DNA of 64,000 nucleotides, taken from NCBI RefSeq assembly GCF_024809975.1, contig NZ_JANUDY010000002.1:372001-436000 (forward strand). The letters are read 5' to 3'. The stretch comes from Comamonas sp. BIGb0152. GTDB taxonomy: Bacteria; Pseudomonadota; Gammaproteobacteria; Burkholderiales; Burkholderiaceae_C. Numbering within the stretch: position 1 is the stretch's first letter; each line of letters starts with the position of its first letter. Made by a program: the position numbers and the translations under genes. Below, in pieces: positions 17,042 to 26,221 of the stretch. The notes beneath the pieces are model-generated. The model was given only the letters and a program-made list of their open reading frames with translations, searched no databases and was not told where the DNA came from.

Positions 17042-17953
17042 TTACAACTGTGTGGGTTGCTCTTGCGACCAGTGCATCAGCGCCTCGCGGGTCAGCAGCA
17101 GTACCTGCTCGTCGCCCGCGCTGGTGTCCATCCAGAACACCGGCAGGCCAGGGAAGGCTGCCTCGAAGTATTCGCGCTCGTTGCCGATTTCCAGCACCAG
17201 CACGCCGTCTTCGTTCAGGTGCTGGGGCAGCGCCAGAATCAGCCCGCGCACAAAATCCATGCCATCCTGGCCACCGGCCAGCGCCAGCGCGGGCTCGGCC
17301 TGGTACTCGGGCGGCAGGCTGGCCATGCTCTGGGCATTGACATAGGGGGGGTTGCAGAGGATCAGATCCCAGGGTCCGTGCGCCTGCGCCATGCCATCGG
17401 ATTCGACCAGCTGCACGCGGTCTTGCAAGCCATGCTGGTCCACATTGATGCGGGCCACGGCCAGTGCATCGGCCGACAGATCGGCGCCGGTGACCTGCAC
17501 ATCGGGGTAGGCCATCGCTGCCAGGCAGGCCAGGCTGCCGTTGCCGGTGCACAGGTCCAGCACCTGGCGGGTCTTGTCGCTCAGCCAGTCGTCAATGCTG
17601 CCATCGGCCAGCAGCTCGGCAATCAGGCTCCGCGGCACGATGGAGCGCTCGTCGATGTAGAAGGCTACGCCTTGCAGCCAGGCCTGTTGGGTCAGATACG
17701 CAGCGGGCTTGCGGCTGCGGATGCGTTCGGCGATCAGTTGCTCCAGCTTGCTGCGCTGCGCGTCGCTCACCGCTTGGCTGGCGACAGAGTCTGCGCCATC
17801 GGGGCTGGTATCGCTGTCCACCGGCAGGCCCAGCGACCACAGCACCAGCCAGCTCGCTTCGTCCTGGGCGTTGGTGGTGCCATGGCCAAAATGCACGCCA
17901 GCAGCGCTCAGGGCCGCGGCGCTGTCATCAATCAGGGTGCGGATAGTGGTCAT
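17042..17953 (-). CDS. prmB: Ribosomal protein L3 N5-glutamine methyltransferase PrmB
   Basis: This 303-residue SAM-dependent methyltransferase modifies a glutamine of ribosomal protein L3 during large-subunit assembly. It has the Rossmann SAM motif VLDLCTGNGSLA (about residues 131-142) and the diagnostic NPPY (about 201-204) shared by PrmB and PrmC. The N-terminal helical region and RKPAAYLTQQAWLQG resemble PrmB more than PrmC. The gene lies downstream of dapE in the same direction (102-base gap). The final residues are poorly conserved, so the C-terminus is not informative. Confidence 0.92.
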   Translation of the reverse strand: MTTIRTLIDDSAAALSAAGVHFGHGTTNAQDEASWLVLWSLGLPVDSDTSPDGADSVASQAVSDAQRSKLEQLIAERIRSRKPAAYLTQQAWLQGVAFYIDERSIVPRSLIAELLADGSIDDWLSDKTRQVLDLCTGNGSLACLAAMAYPDVQVTGADLSADALAVARINVDQHGLQDRVQLVESDGMAQAHGPWDLILCNPPYVNAQSMASLPPEYQAEPALALAGGQDGMDFVRGLILALPQHLNEDGVLVLEIGNEREYFEAAFPGLPVFWMDTSAGDEQVLLLTREALMHWSQEQPTQL

Positions 17954-18055
17954 GGCTCAACTCAGGCAAAAATCAAAGACCGCCATTGTAGGCCTTCTAG
18001 GCCTTCAAACCGATGCCGCAAGCTGCGCGCCAGCCAAGGCTGGCGCCAGGCACTG

Positions 18056-19204
18056 TCAGCGCGCCAGGTTCTCCAGAACGCGGCGGTAGATGTTTTTCAG
18101 CGGCTCGATATCGGCCACAGCCACGCACTCGTCAATTTTGTGAATGGTGGCGTTCGACGGCCCAATCTCGATGACTTCCGGGCAGATGTCGGCGACAAAG
18201 CGGCCATCGCTGGTGCCGCCGGTGGTGGACAAGGTGGTTTCCAGCCCCACTTCGTCGCGGATCGCCTGCTGCACGGCGGTGACCAGCACGCCGGGCGTGG
18301 TGAGAAAGGGCTTGCCGCCCAGGGTCCATTTCAGGTCGTACTCCAGCGCATGGCGCTCCAAGGTGGATTTGACCCGGGCCTTGAGGTTCTCGGCCGTCGA
18401 TTCGGTGCTGAAGCGGAAGTTGAAGTCCACCACCATCTGGCCGGGGATCACATTGCCCGCGCCGGTACCCGCGTGGATGTTGCTCATCTGGAAGCTGGTG
18501 GGCGGGAAAAACGCATTGCCCTCGTCCCAAACCGTGTTGGCCAGCTCGCCGAGCGCGCCCAGGCCCTGGTGAATGGGGTTGCGGGCCAGCTGCGGGTAGG
18601 CGATATGGCCTTGCACGCCATGCACGGTGAGCTTGCCGGTGAGGCTGCCGCGCCGGCCGTTCTTGACCATGTCGCCCAGCTGGCGCACAGCGGTGGGTTC
18701 GCCCACCAGGCAGTAGTCCAGCACCTGGCCGCGCTGGCGCAGTTGCTCGACGACGACCGCAGTGCCATCCACGCTCGGGCCTTCTTCGTCACTGGTCAGC
18801 AGCAGGGCAATATCCAGTGGCGCTGCAGCGTTCTGGGCGACAAATTCCTCGGCCGCCACCACAAAGGCGGCGATGGAGGTTTTCATGTCGCTGGCGCCAC
18901 GCCCATAGAGCTTGCCGTCGCGGTGCGAGGGGGTGAAGGGGTGCGAGTTCCACTGCTCCAGCGGGCCGGTGGGCACCACATCGGTGTGGCCGACGAAGAC
19001 CAGGGTCTTGGCACCGGCCACGCCGCTGCGGCGCAGCGCCCAGAGGTTGCTTACCCGAAAGCTCTCGGGCCCGCTGTCCATGCGTTCGCAGGCAAAGCCC
19101 AGGGGCTGCAGCAGGTCGGAGACCATGTCCAGACAGCCTTCGTCGAGGGGCGTCACGGAAGGACGGGCGATCAGTTGCTCGGTCAGTTGCAAAGTGCGGG
19201 ACAT
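18056..19204 (-). CDS. dapE: Succinyl-diaminopimelate desuccinylase DapE
   Basis: This 382-residue M20-type metallohydrolase removes succinate from N-succinyl-LL-diaminopimelate, the last acyl-pathway step before DapF. Metal/catalytic regions are visible: [12 protein letters not shown] (about residue 65), the DEEGPS pair (about 135) and the GGTSDGRF segment near the C-terminal third. The start at 19204 ([12 protein letters not shown]) is preferred over the longer frame to 19288 because family homology begins here. It sits in a dapC-dapD-pilU-dapE-prmB block; with dapD and dapC it indicates the succinylase route to lysine and peptidoglycan. Confidence 0.95.
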   Translation of the reverse strand: MSRTLQLTEQLIARPSVTPLDEGCLDMVSDLLQPLGFACERMDSGPESFRVSNLWALRRSGVAGAKTLVFVGHTDVVPTGPLEQWNSHPFTPSHRDGKLYGRGASDMKTSIAAFVVAAEEFVAQNAAAPLDIALLLTSDEEGPSVDGTAVVVEQLRQRGQVLDYCLVGEPTAVRQLGDMVKNGRRGSLTGKLTVHGVQGHIAYPQLARNPIHQGLGALGELANTVWDEGNAFFPPTSFQMSNIHAGTGAGNVIPGQMVVDFNFRFSTESTAENLKARVKSTLERHALEYDLKWTLGGKPFLTTPGVLVTAVQQAIRDEVGLETTLSTTGGTSDGRFVADICPEVIEIGPSNATIHKIDECVAVADIEPLKNIYRRVLENLAR

Positions 19205-19299
19205 ATCGACAGTACGGTAGGGCGGGGTAATTGAGCAGCAATGCGGCCCGCAGGCCGCATTCAGCGTGGCGCGCTGCCCCTTGGGCAACGGCCGCTATC

Positions 19300-20460
19300 T
19301 TACTCTTGGTTCACATCGAGCACGATCTCGGTGAACGAGGCGCTGTCGTCCAGATCCGGCTGGGCAGCCACCTGGGCCTTGGCGGCATTGGCGGCCAATT
19401 GGAAGTCGTTTTGCAAACGCCACATCAGGTTGGTGGGCGAGTCGGCATTGGACAGCCCTTCTTCGCGGCTGATTTTGCCGCTGTGGATCAGCTCGGCCAG
19501 TGCGCCTTCGAAGGTAACCGAGCCCTCGGCCATGGATTTTTCCATGGCCTCGCGCACGCCCGAGAAGTTGCCTTGCTCGATCATCTCGCTGATGAGCTTG
19601 GTGTTGAGCATCACCTCAATGGCGGCGGCCCGCTTGCCCTGGACGGTTTTGACCAGGCGCTGCGAGATGACGGCGCGCAGCGCCGAGGCCAGGTCGCCCA
19701 GCATGGTGGGACGCACTTCGACGGGGTAGAAGCTCAAAATGCGGTTGAGCGCGTGGTAGCTGTTGTTGCCGTGCAAAGTGGCCAGGCACAGGTGGCCGGA
19801 CTGCGCGTACGCAATGGCGGCCGACATGGTCTCGCGGTCGCGGATTTCGCCGATCATGATCACATCGGGCGCCTGACGCAGCGCGTTCTTCAGGGCCGTT
19901 TGCAAGGAGGCGGTGTCGCTGCCCACCTCACGCTGGTTGATGATGGAGCGGCGGTTGGCAAACTGGTACTCGATCGGGTCTTCCACCGTCAGGATGTGGC
20001 CGCTTTGCTGGCCGTTGCGGTGGTCGATCATTGCAGCCAGCGAGGTGCTCTTGCCCGAGCCGGTGGCGCCGACAAACAGCACCAGGCCGCGCCGGGCCAT
20101 GATGAGCTCCTGGAAGATATCGGGCAAACCCAGCTGCTCCAGGCTGGGGATCTCCTGGGGCACATAGCGGATGACCACGGCGCAGCTGCCCCGCTGGTGC
20201 ATGGCGCTGACGCGGAACCGGCCCACGCCTTCGAGCGGTACGCCGATGTTGAGCTCACCGGTCTCATCGAGCTCTTCGATGCGTTCGGGCGGCACAATCT
20301 CGGCCAGCAAACTGCGGGGCGCATCGGGCGTCAGGGTCTGGTTGTTGAGGGGAATGCACTCGCCCTGGATCTTGACGAGTGCCGGCGCATTGGCCGACAG
20401 ATAGACATCCGAGGCTTTGTTGTCCGCCATCAGGCGCAAGATTCGCTCCATGGTTCCCAT
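19300..20460 (-). CDS. pilU: PilT/PilU-family type IV pilus retraction ATPase (PilU-like)
   Basis: This 386-residue ATPase of the GspE/PilT superfamily powers type IVa pilus retraction from the cytoplasmic face. Motifs include Walker A GATGSGKST (about 130-138), the Asp box TVEDPIEYQF, Walker B MIGEIRDRETM and the His box LATLHGNN. N-terminal RILRLMADNKASDVYLS and the extended C-terminus fit PilU rather than PilT. GGAGGG precedes the ATG at 20460. It is embedded between dapD and dapE with no pilT in the window; the placement is odd functionally. Confidence 0.88.
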   Translation of the reverse strand: MGTMERILRLMADNKASDVYLSANAPALVKIQGECIPLNNQTLTPDAPRSLLAEIVPPERIEELDETGELNIGVPLEGVGRFRVSAMHQRGSCAVVIRYVPQEIPSLEQLGLPDIFQELIMARRGLVLFVGATGSGKSTSLAAMIDHRNGQQSGHILTVEDPIEYQFANRRSIINQREVGSDTASLQTALKNALRQAPDVIMIGEIRDRETMSAAIAYAQSGHLCLATLHGNNSYHALNRILSFYPVEVRPTMLGDLASALRAVISQRLVKTVQGKRAAAIEVMLNTKLISEMIEQGNFSGVREAMEKSMAEGSVTFEGALAELIHSGKISREEGLSNADSPTNLMWRLQNDFQLAANAAKAQVAAQPDLDDSASFTEIVLDVNQE

Positions 20461-20563
20461 GTCGTTTCCCTCCAGTAATTTGTGCTGTGATTGTAGGCTT
20501 AGCCAACGGCTGAATAGACGATGTTGCGCCTGCGCCGCAGTCAAGGGGGGCAGGGAACGGCCA

Positions 20564-20589
20564 CAAAAAAGCCCTGCGGCGCAGGGCTT
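20564..20589 (-). terminator. Rho-independent terminator after dapD
   Basis: On the minus strand a 9-bp GC-rich stem (arms 20589-20581 and 20577-20569, loop GCC) is followed by a run of T residues (A6 on the plus strand, 20565-20570). It lies 30 bases beyond the dapD stop, so pilU-dapE probably has its own promoter. Confidence 0.8.
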
Positions 20590-20619
20590 GCAGGGCTTGT
20601 TGGAAGCGGTGGCGGCAGA

Positions 20620-21444
20620 TCAGTCGCGCAGCAGGTCGTTGATGCTGGTCTTGGCGCGGGTCTCGGGCGTCACTTGCTTGACGATCACGGCGCAGTACAG
20701 GCTGTGGCTGCCGTCCTTGGCGGGCATGGAGCCGCTCACCACCACCGAGCCCGAAGGCACGCGGCCGTAGCTGACTTCGCCGGTCATGCGGTTGTAGATC
20801 TTGGTGGACTGGCTGATGTACACGCCCATCGAGATGACCGAGTTCTCTTCGACGATCACGCCTTCGACGATTTCGGAGCGGGCACCGATGAAGCAGTTGT
20901 CTTCAATGATGGTGGGGTTGGCTTGCAGGGGTTCGAGCACGCCGCCCAGGCCGACGCCGCCGGACAGGTGGACGTTCTTGCCCACTTGCGCGCAGGAGCC
21001 CACGGTGGCCCAGGTGTCGACCATGGTGCCTTCGCCCACATAGGCGCCGATGTTGACGTAGGAAGGCATGAGGATGGCGCCCTTGGCCACATAGCTGCCT
21101 CGGCGGGCGACCGCAGGGGGCACCACGCGAACGCCGGTGGCGGCGATATCGGCTTCGGACATGCCGGCGTACTTGGTAGGTACCTTGTCGTAGAAGTTCA
21201 GATCGCCGGCTTGCACCAGGGCGTTGTCCTTGAGGCGGAACGACAGCAGCACGGCCTTCTTGATCCACTGGTGCACGGTCCACTGGCCCACGCCTTCACG
21301 GGTGGCCACGCGCAGCTCGCCCTGGTCCAGGGCGTTGATCACATGGTCGACTGCATCGACGATTTCTTTAGGGGCGGAGGCGGACGACAAGGTCGTGCGG
21401 GCTTCCCAGGCGGATTCGATGATGGTTTGCAGTTGTTGCGTCAT
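20620..21444 (-). CDS. dapD: 2,3,4,5-tetrahydropyridine-2,6-dicarboxylate N-succinyltransferase DapD
   Basis: This 274-residue enzyme transfers succinate from succinyl-CoA to tetrahydrodipicolinate in lysine/diaminopimelate synthesis. It has a helical N-terminal domain and then a left-handed beta-helix of hexapeptide repeats (for example [19 protein letters not shown], about residues 125-143) ending in [11 protein letters not shown]. Length and sequence match the proteobacterial DapD of 274 residues. It begins 3 bases after the dapC stop, so the two are cotranscribed. Confidence 0.97.
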   Translation of the reverse strand: MTQQLQTIIESAWEARTTLSSASAPKEIVDAVDHVINALDQGELRVATREGVGQWTVHQWIKKAVLLSFRLKDNALVQAGDLNFYDKVPTKYAGMSEADIAATGVRVVPPAVARRGSYVAKGAILMPSYVNIGAYVGEGTMVDTWATVGSCAQVGKNVHLSGGVGLGGVLEPLQANPTIIEDNCFIGARSEIVEGVIVEENSVISMGVYISQSTKIYNRMTGEVSYGRVPSGSVVVSGSMPAKDGSHSLYCAVIVKQVTPETRAKTSINDLLRD

Positions 21445-21447
21445 GGT

Positions 21448-22656
21448 TTAGGCTTTTTTCCAGGATTGAATGAATTGGGCAATGCGCTGAGCGGCCTCCA
21501 GGCATTCGGCGGTCTGTGCCACCAAGGCCATGCGGATGCGGCCTGCGCCGGGATTGCTGCCATTGAAGTCACGGGCCAGATAGCTGCCTGGCAGAACCGT
21601 GACATTGTATTGGGCATAGAGTTCGCGTGCGAACTCGGTGTCGGACAAGCCCATCTGCTCGGGCACGCCGGCCCAGAGGTAGAAGCTGGCGTCGGGCAGC
21701 TGCACGTCCATCACGGCCGACAGCAGGGGCGTGACTTCGGCAAACTTGCGGCGGTATTGCTCGCGGTTGTCGTCGACATGGCGCTCATCGCCCCAGGCGG
21801 CAATGCTGGCCGCCTGCACCGGCGGGCTCATCGCGCCGCCCTGGTAGGTGCGGTACAGCGTAAAGGCCTTGATCAGCTCGGCATCGCCGGCAACAAAGCC
21901 GCTGCGCAGGCCGGGCACATTGCTGCGCTTGGACAGGCTGGTGAAGGAGACCAGGCGGCGGAAATCGCCGCGGCCCAGCTGCGCGGCTGCCTGCATGCCG
22001 CCCAGCGGCGGCTCGTCGCGGAAGTAGATTTCGCTGTAGCACTCGTCAGACGCAATGACAAAGCCATAGCGGTCCGACAGCTCGAACAGCTTCTTCCATT
22101 CGTCGAGCGGCATCACCGCGCCGGTGGGGTTGCCGGGCGAGCAGACAAAGATCAGCTGCGTACGCTGCCAGATGTCCTCTGGCACGCTGGCCCAGTCGAC
22201 CGCAAAGTTCTTGCTGGCGATGCTGGGCACGTAGTAAGGCGTGGCACCGGCGAGCAGGGCCGCGCCTTCGTAGATTTGGTAGAAGGGGTTGGGGCAGAGC
22301 ACGACCGGGTCGGGTCGGCTGCTGTCCACCACCGTCTGCGTGAAGGCAAACAGCGCCTCGCGGCTGCCGTTGACGGGCAAGGTGTGCTTTTGGCCATCCA
22401 CCTGCAGGCCGTAGCGCGTGGACAGCCAGGCGGCAAAAGCCTCGCGCAGCGCGGGCGTGCCAGCGGTGGCCGGGTAGACCGCCAGGCCGGCCAGGTTGCC
22501 CGAGAGCGCTTGCTCGATAAAGGCGGGGGTGGGGTGGCGGGGCTCACCGATACCCAGGCTGATGGGCGACTTGTCTGCGGGCGGCGTGACACCGGCAAAC
22601 AACTGGCGCAGGCGCTCAAACGGGTAGGGCTGCAGTTTCTGAAGCAAGGGGTTCAT
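21448..22656 (-). CDS. dapC: Succinyldiaminopimelate transaminase DapC
   Basis: This 402-residue PLP-dependent class I aminotransferase converts N-succinyl-2-amino-6-ketopimelate to N-succinyl-diaminopimelate using glutamate. Visible elements are NGSREALFAF (cofactor phosphate region), CSPGNPTGAV, the aspartate in ASDECYSE and the PLP lysine in SFTSLSKRSNVPG. Adjacent dapD supports DapC over other class I aminotransferases such as AspC or ArgD-type enzymes. The gene starts the dapC-dapD unit; upstream is a 103-base gap to the rsxB stop. Confidence 0.93.
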   Translation of the reverse strand: MNPLLQKLQPYPFERLRQLFAGVTPPADKSPISLGIGEPRHPTPAFIEQALSGNLAGLAVYPATAGTPALREAFAAWLSTRYGLQVDGQKHTLPVNGSREALFAFTQTVVDSSRPDPVVLCPNPFYQIYEGAALLAGATPYYVPSIASKNFAVDWASVPEDIWQRTQLIFVCSPGNPTGAVMPLDEWKKLFELSDRYGFVIASDECYSEIYFRDEPPLGGMQAAAQLGRGDFRRLVSFTSLSKRSNVPGLRSGFVAGDAELIKAFTLYRTYQGGAMSPPVQAASIAAWGDERHVDDNREQYRRKFAEVTPLLSAVMDVQLPDASFYLWAGVPEQMGLSDTEFARELYAQYNVTVLPGSYLARDFNGSNPGAGRIRMALVAQTAECLEAAQRIAQFIQSWKKA

Positions 22657-22759
22657 AAGCCAGCCATTATGGTGCAGCGGCGCCGGTTTTTTTGTGCCGT
22701 CCTGTCATGCCCGGTAGGGGCTTGGCGGCCTTTGGCGGTCGCCAGCCGCAGTCCCGCCG

Positions 22760-23506
22760 TTAAGACGAGTGATTGCCGCCTTGTTGCTGTTTGGCTTTGG
22801 CCAAAATGGCGGCCAGGATTGCCTTTTTGTCGGCCGTGGCCGGGACTGCCAGCTTGGCCTTGCTGGCTGCGGTATTTTGCGATGCGGCAGCGCTGACGGC
22901 GGTCGCTTGGGCCGCCTGGGCGGTGATGGCCGCAGGGGCCACCGGGCTGGGGTCTTTCGGGCGGTAGGCGCGGTCCAGGCGCTGCTGGTGTTTTTGGTAG
23001 CGCTGCCGGGCCTCGTCGGCTTGCGCCGGGCTCCAGGCGGCCCAGCCGGTGGCCTCGCCACTGGCATTGTCCAGCTCGATGCAGTCCACCGGGCAGACCG
23101 GCAGGCACAGCTCGCAGCCGGTGCAGGCATCCGCAATGATGGTGTGCATGCGCTTGTTGGCGCCCAAAATCGCATCGGTGGGGCAGGCCTTGATGCACAG
23201 GGTGCAGCCAATGCACCAGTTCTCATCGATGCGGGCGACCACGCGCACGGCTTCCAGCCCGTTGTCGGGGTTCAGCGGCAGCGCGGGCTGCCCGGTGATG
23301 GCGGCCAGCCGCAGCACGCCTTCCTGGCCGCCGGGAGGGCACTGGTTGATGGCCGCCTCGCCCTGGGCAATGGCCTGGGCGTAGTGGCGGCAATCGGGGT
23401 AGCCGCAGCGCGTGCACTGGGTCTGCGGCAAGGCCGCATCAATGGTGCCAATGAAAACAGCCAGCGCTGAGGCTGGCTGGTGGCTGGTTTTGTGGGTATC
23501 GATCAC
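22760..23506 (-). CDS. rsxB: RnfB/RsxB-type ferredoxin protein
   Basis: This 248-residue iron-sulfur protein starts with GTG at 23506. The N-terminal cluster motif is C31-x-x-C34-x4-C39 (CTRCGYPDC), followed by two ferredoxin CxxCxxCxxxCP motifs ([12 protein letters not shown] and [12 protein letters not shown]). This matches RnfB/RsxB without a long membrane anchor. The C-terminus is Ala/Lys-rich and probably disordered. The GTG overlaps the phaZ stop (GTGA), so the genes are translationally coupled. No other rnf/rsx genes are present, hence it probably does not form a full Rnf complex here. A frame reaching 23707 exists, but it lies inside phaZ. Confidence 0.86.
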   Translation of the reverse strand: MIDTHKTSHQPASALAVFIGTIDAALPQTQCTRCGYPDCRHYAQAIAQGEAAINQCPPGGQEGVLRLAAITGQPALPLNPDNGLEAVRVVARIDENWCIGCTLCIKACPTDAILGANKRMHTIIADACTGCELCLPVCPVDCIELDNASGEATGWAAWSPAQADEARQRYQKHQQRLDRAYRPKDPSPVAPAAITAQAAQATAVSAAASQNTAASKAKLAVPATADKKAILAAILAKAKQQQGGNHSS

Positions 23507-24834
23507 ACCGTGTGCAAAGTATTCTGCTTGGAAGCTGCCGATTTTACGCTGCCGGCAGGACGCTCTTCCACCCGGTTGTTGGCCAAGATGAAATCCTTGA
23601 GCATCGGGTAGACCATGGTGCGCCAGCGCTTGCCGCTGAAGATGCCATAGTGACCCGCGCCCTTGACCTCGAAGTGGCGGGTGTCGACTTCCTTGAGGCC
23701 CGTGCACAGGTCATGGGCCGCCTGGGTCTGGCCTGAGCCGGAGATGTCATCGAGCTCGCCTTCGACCGTCAGCAGCGCGCTGTGGCGGATGTCCTGGGGT
23801 TTGACCAGCTCCAGCTCACCCTCAGGCGAACGCACCTGCCAGGTGCCCTTGACCAGCGCAAAGTCCTGGAACACCGTCTGTATGGTTTCCAGGTAGTAGG
23901 CGGCGTCCATGTCCAGCACGGCGTTGTACTCGTCGTAGAACTTGCGGTGGTGTTCGACGCTGTCTTCGTTGCCTTTGAGCAGGTCCTTGAAATAGTCGTA
24001 GTGGCTCATCGCATGGCGGTCCGGGTTCATGCTGACAAAGCCCATGTGCTGCAAGAAGCCGGGGTAGACCAGGCGGCCTGCACCGGGGAAATTGCCGGGC
24101 ACCGGGTGGATCACATTCGACTCGAACCACTGCAGATCGTGCGTGGTTGCCAGGTTGTTGACCGTGGTGGGCGATTTGCGCGCATCGATGGGGCCGCCCA
24201 TCATGGTCATCGACAAGGGGGTCTTCTCGCCACGGCTGGCCATCAGCGAGACGGCGGCGAGCACCGGCACCGTGGGCTGGCAGACGCTCACCACATGGCA
24301 GTTGCCGTAGATGCCCTGGATGTGGCGGATGAACTCCTGCACATAGTTGACGTAGTCATCGAGGTGGAAGATGCCTTCGCTTTGCGGTACCAAACGGGCA
24401 TTGGTCCAGTCGGTGATGTAGACCTTGTGGTCCGTCAGCATGGTGCGCACGGTTTCGCGCAGCAAGGTGGCGTAGTGGCCCGACAGGGGGGCCACCACCA
24501 GGACCACCGGCTGCTGCTTCATCGCCGCCAGGCTGGTCTGGTCGTCCGAGAAGCGCTTGAAGCGGCGCAGCTCGCAAAAGGGCTTGGTCAGCTCGATGCG
24601 TTCATGGATGGCGATCTCATGGCCATTGGCCTCGACGGAGTTGATACCGAAGGCGGGCTTTTCGTAGTCCTTGCCCAGGCGGTAGAACAGGTCGAAACCT
24701 GCAGAGGCGCGCTGTGCCGTGCTGGTCTGGCTGACAGGCCACAGCGGATTGCTCAACATCTTCGATGTGGCGTGGGCATATTCTGCAAAGGGCTCCATCA
24801 GGGCCCGCTGGGTTTCATACAGTTGATACAGCAT
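23503..24834 (-). CDS. phaZ: Intracellular polyhydroxyalkanoate (PHB) depolymerase
   Basis: This 443-residue alpha/beta hydrolase degrades stored polyhydroxybutyrate granules in the cytoplasm. Its nucleophile is Cys185 in [10 protein letters not shown], as in Ralstonia PhaZ1 and PHA synthases, rather than Ser. Candidate Asp and His partners are in [10 protein letters not shown] and [12 protein letters not shown] near the C-terminus. The ATG at 24834 starts a typical [17 protein letters not shown]-terminus; the longer frame to 24990 adds unrelated residues. A TATATT on the minus strand at 24865-24860 lies about 26 bases before the ATG and may be the -10. An inverted CCGTG/CACGG lies just upstream. 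Confidence 0.94.
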   Translation of the reverse strand: MLYQLYETQRALMEPFAEYAHATSKMLSNPLWPVSQTSTAQRASAGFDLFYRLGKDYEKPAFGINSVEANGHEIAIHERIELTKPFCELRRFKRFSDDQTSLAAMKQQPVVLVVAPLSGHYATLLRETVRTMLTDHKVYITDWTNARLVPQSEGIFHLDDYVNYVQEFIRHIQGIYGNCHVVSVCQPTVPVLAAVSLMASRGEKTPLSMTMMGGPIDARKSPTTVNNLATTHDLQWFESNVIHPVPGNFPGAGRLVYPGFLQHMGFVSMNPDRHAMSHYDYFKDLLKGNEDSVEHHRKFYDEYNAVLDMDAAYYLETIQTVFQDFALVKGTWQVRSPEGELELVKPQDIRHSALLTVEGELDDISGSGQTQAAHDLCTGLKEVDTRHFEVKGAGHYGIFSGKRWRTMVYPMLKDFILANNRVEERPAGSVKSAASKQNTLHTV

Positions 24835-25094
24835 CAAAACTCCGTGAATGTTGCGTTGCAATATAGCAGCAGCCCGTGTCAAAAAGCACGGCCATGCATG
24901 CTCGTAAACACGGGGAGGGCCTGAAAATCTGGCTTTGCGCGCCCTCCAGGCCTGTGCTAAACCCGTCTGCCACCCGCATGGCTGCTGCAAAGTGGCCTGC
25001 GGTACATGCCTGGTTATAGAGATTAATTTTAACTAATGACTGACGGTCTTGCTAAAGTATTGCGCTGCCGGGCGTATGCCGGCCAGACCGGTTT
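24835..25094 (-). promoter_or_regulatory. phaZ upstream region
   Basis: This 260-base gap between the alarmone synthetase stop and phaZ contains an AT-rich patch at about 25017-25037 (TTAATTTTAACTAATGACTG on the plus strand) and the TATATT/inverted-repeat pair described for phaZ. No terminator hairpin with a T-run was found after the alarmone synthetase gene. Confidence 0.35.
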
Positions 25095-26165
25095 TCAATC
25101 GTCATGGGTGCTGTTGGCCGGCTGGCGCTGCAGCCATTCTTCAAAGGCCTCTCGGGCCGAGTTGCGCAAGGCCTTGCGAAAGCGCTGCTTGTCCTCCAGG
25201 TACAGGCAGTGGCGCATGACGGTGAAGGGGTTGAAGCTGCTCGACGGGTAGCGGTGCTGAAAATCCGCCTTGTAATGCCGCACGGCGGTGACATGCTTTT
25301 GCACCACGCCAAACAGCCAGGAGGCATGGCGCACGGCAAAGTCCTGCAGCAGCTCGTCGAGGAAAAACTCCACCTTCTGCGGATCGAACTCGTAGCCGGG
25401 AAAGTGCTTGTGCCCAAAGGCGACAAAGCTGAAGGCATCGAGCGGCTCGTTGGTCTCGCTCAGGCCGGAGGCAAGCAGGTTGTCTGCCTCTTCCTCGGCC
25501 CGCGACAAGGCCAGCGCCTGGCTGGTTTCATTGCGGATCTGGAGAAACTCGCGGTCGGCCAGCTCGAACAGCGCAGACAGGATGTTGATGCGCCGCTTGA
25601 GGTTGGTCGGGATCGACTTCTTGTACTTGATCTTGTGGTCCAGCTCGCTCCAGGAGTCCTGGATGATGGTGCGGATCTGCAGCTCGAAGGCCTGATCGGC
25701 ATAGGCCTGGTGCTCGGTCAGCTGCGCCTGCTGCTGGTTGAGCCGCAGGTCCATGTGGATGCCCTTGTAGCCGAACTCGGACTCCGAGTCTTCCATCGGC
25801 GAGGTCTTGTCGGTGATGTCGATTACATCGAAGTACTCGCGCACCCGGGACATGATGGCGGGCGGCTCGTCCTCATACAGGCAGACCACGCGCACGCCGA
25901 TCAGGTCGGTGATGTAGTCCTGGATGGCATAGTCTTCGGCCCGGTCTTCGACAAAATTGCGGTATTTGCGCTTGAACTTGCGCACGCATTCGTCGGCCGT
26001 TTTCACCCGGCACTCAAACTTGGCGATGTTGACGCCTTCGAGGTTGCTCAAGATCGCATGGATCAGCGCGTTGTAAGAAGCAGCGGCTGCCTTGAGGGTG
26101 GGCAGCTGGGCCGCATAGAAATCCAGGAACTCCTGTTTGCGGGATTCAAAGTCGCGTGCGGGCAT
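25095..26165 (-). CDS. Small alarmone synthetase-like protein (RelA/SpoT domain)
   Basis: This 356-residue protein carries a RelA/SpoT nucleotidyltransferase domain without an HD hydrolase, TGS or ACT domain. The domain shows DLIGVRVVCLYEDE (about 88-101), a FGYKGIHMDLRL segment (about 130-141) and AFELQIRTIIQDSWSELDHK (about 159-178), including the conserved Glu/Arg of the synthetase core. Such proteins make (p)ppGpp or related alarmones from ATP and GDP/GTP. The C-terminal 170 residues are an extension unlike RelQ/RelP small synthetases, which are about 210-230 residues, and may be regulatory. The gene lies between phaZ and an AI-2E transporter gene, suggesting no obvious operon. Confidence 0.82.
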   Translation of the reverse strand: MPARDFESRKQEFLDFYAAQLPTLKAAAASYNALIHAILSNLEGVNIAKFECRVKTADECVRKFKRKYRNFVEDRAEDYAIQDYITDLIGVRVVCLYEDEPPAIMSRVREYFDVIDITDKTSPMEDSESEFGYKGIHMDLRLNQQQAQLTEHQAYADQAFELQIRTIIQDSWSELDHKIKYKKSIPTNLKRRINILSALFELADREFLQIRNETSQALALSRAEEEADNLLASGLSETNEPLDAFSFVAFGHKHFPGYEFDPQKVEFFLDELLQDFAVRHASWLFGVVQKHVTAVRHYKADFQHRYPSSSFNPFTVMRHCLYLEDKQRFRKALRNSAREAFEEWLQRQPANSTHDD

Positions 26166-26221
26166 GGGTTAGGGGCGCAGAGTAGAAGGGCGGGCGCAGC
26201 GCGCCCACCAAAGACAAGAGG

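Noticed and set aside
18027..18046. Hairpin between dapE and prmB as a terminator
   Set aside because: A 9-bp stem exists but with a two-base loop and no T-run on the relevant strand; dapE-prmB read-through cannot be excluded.
20521..22896. 791-residue plus-strand frame opposite dapD-dapC
   Set aside because: It is antisense to two well-supported genes and has shadow-type composition.
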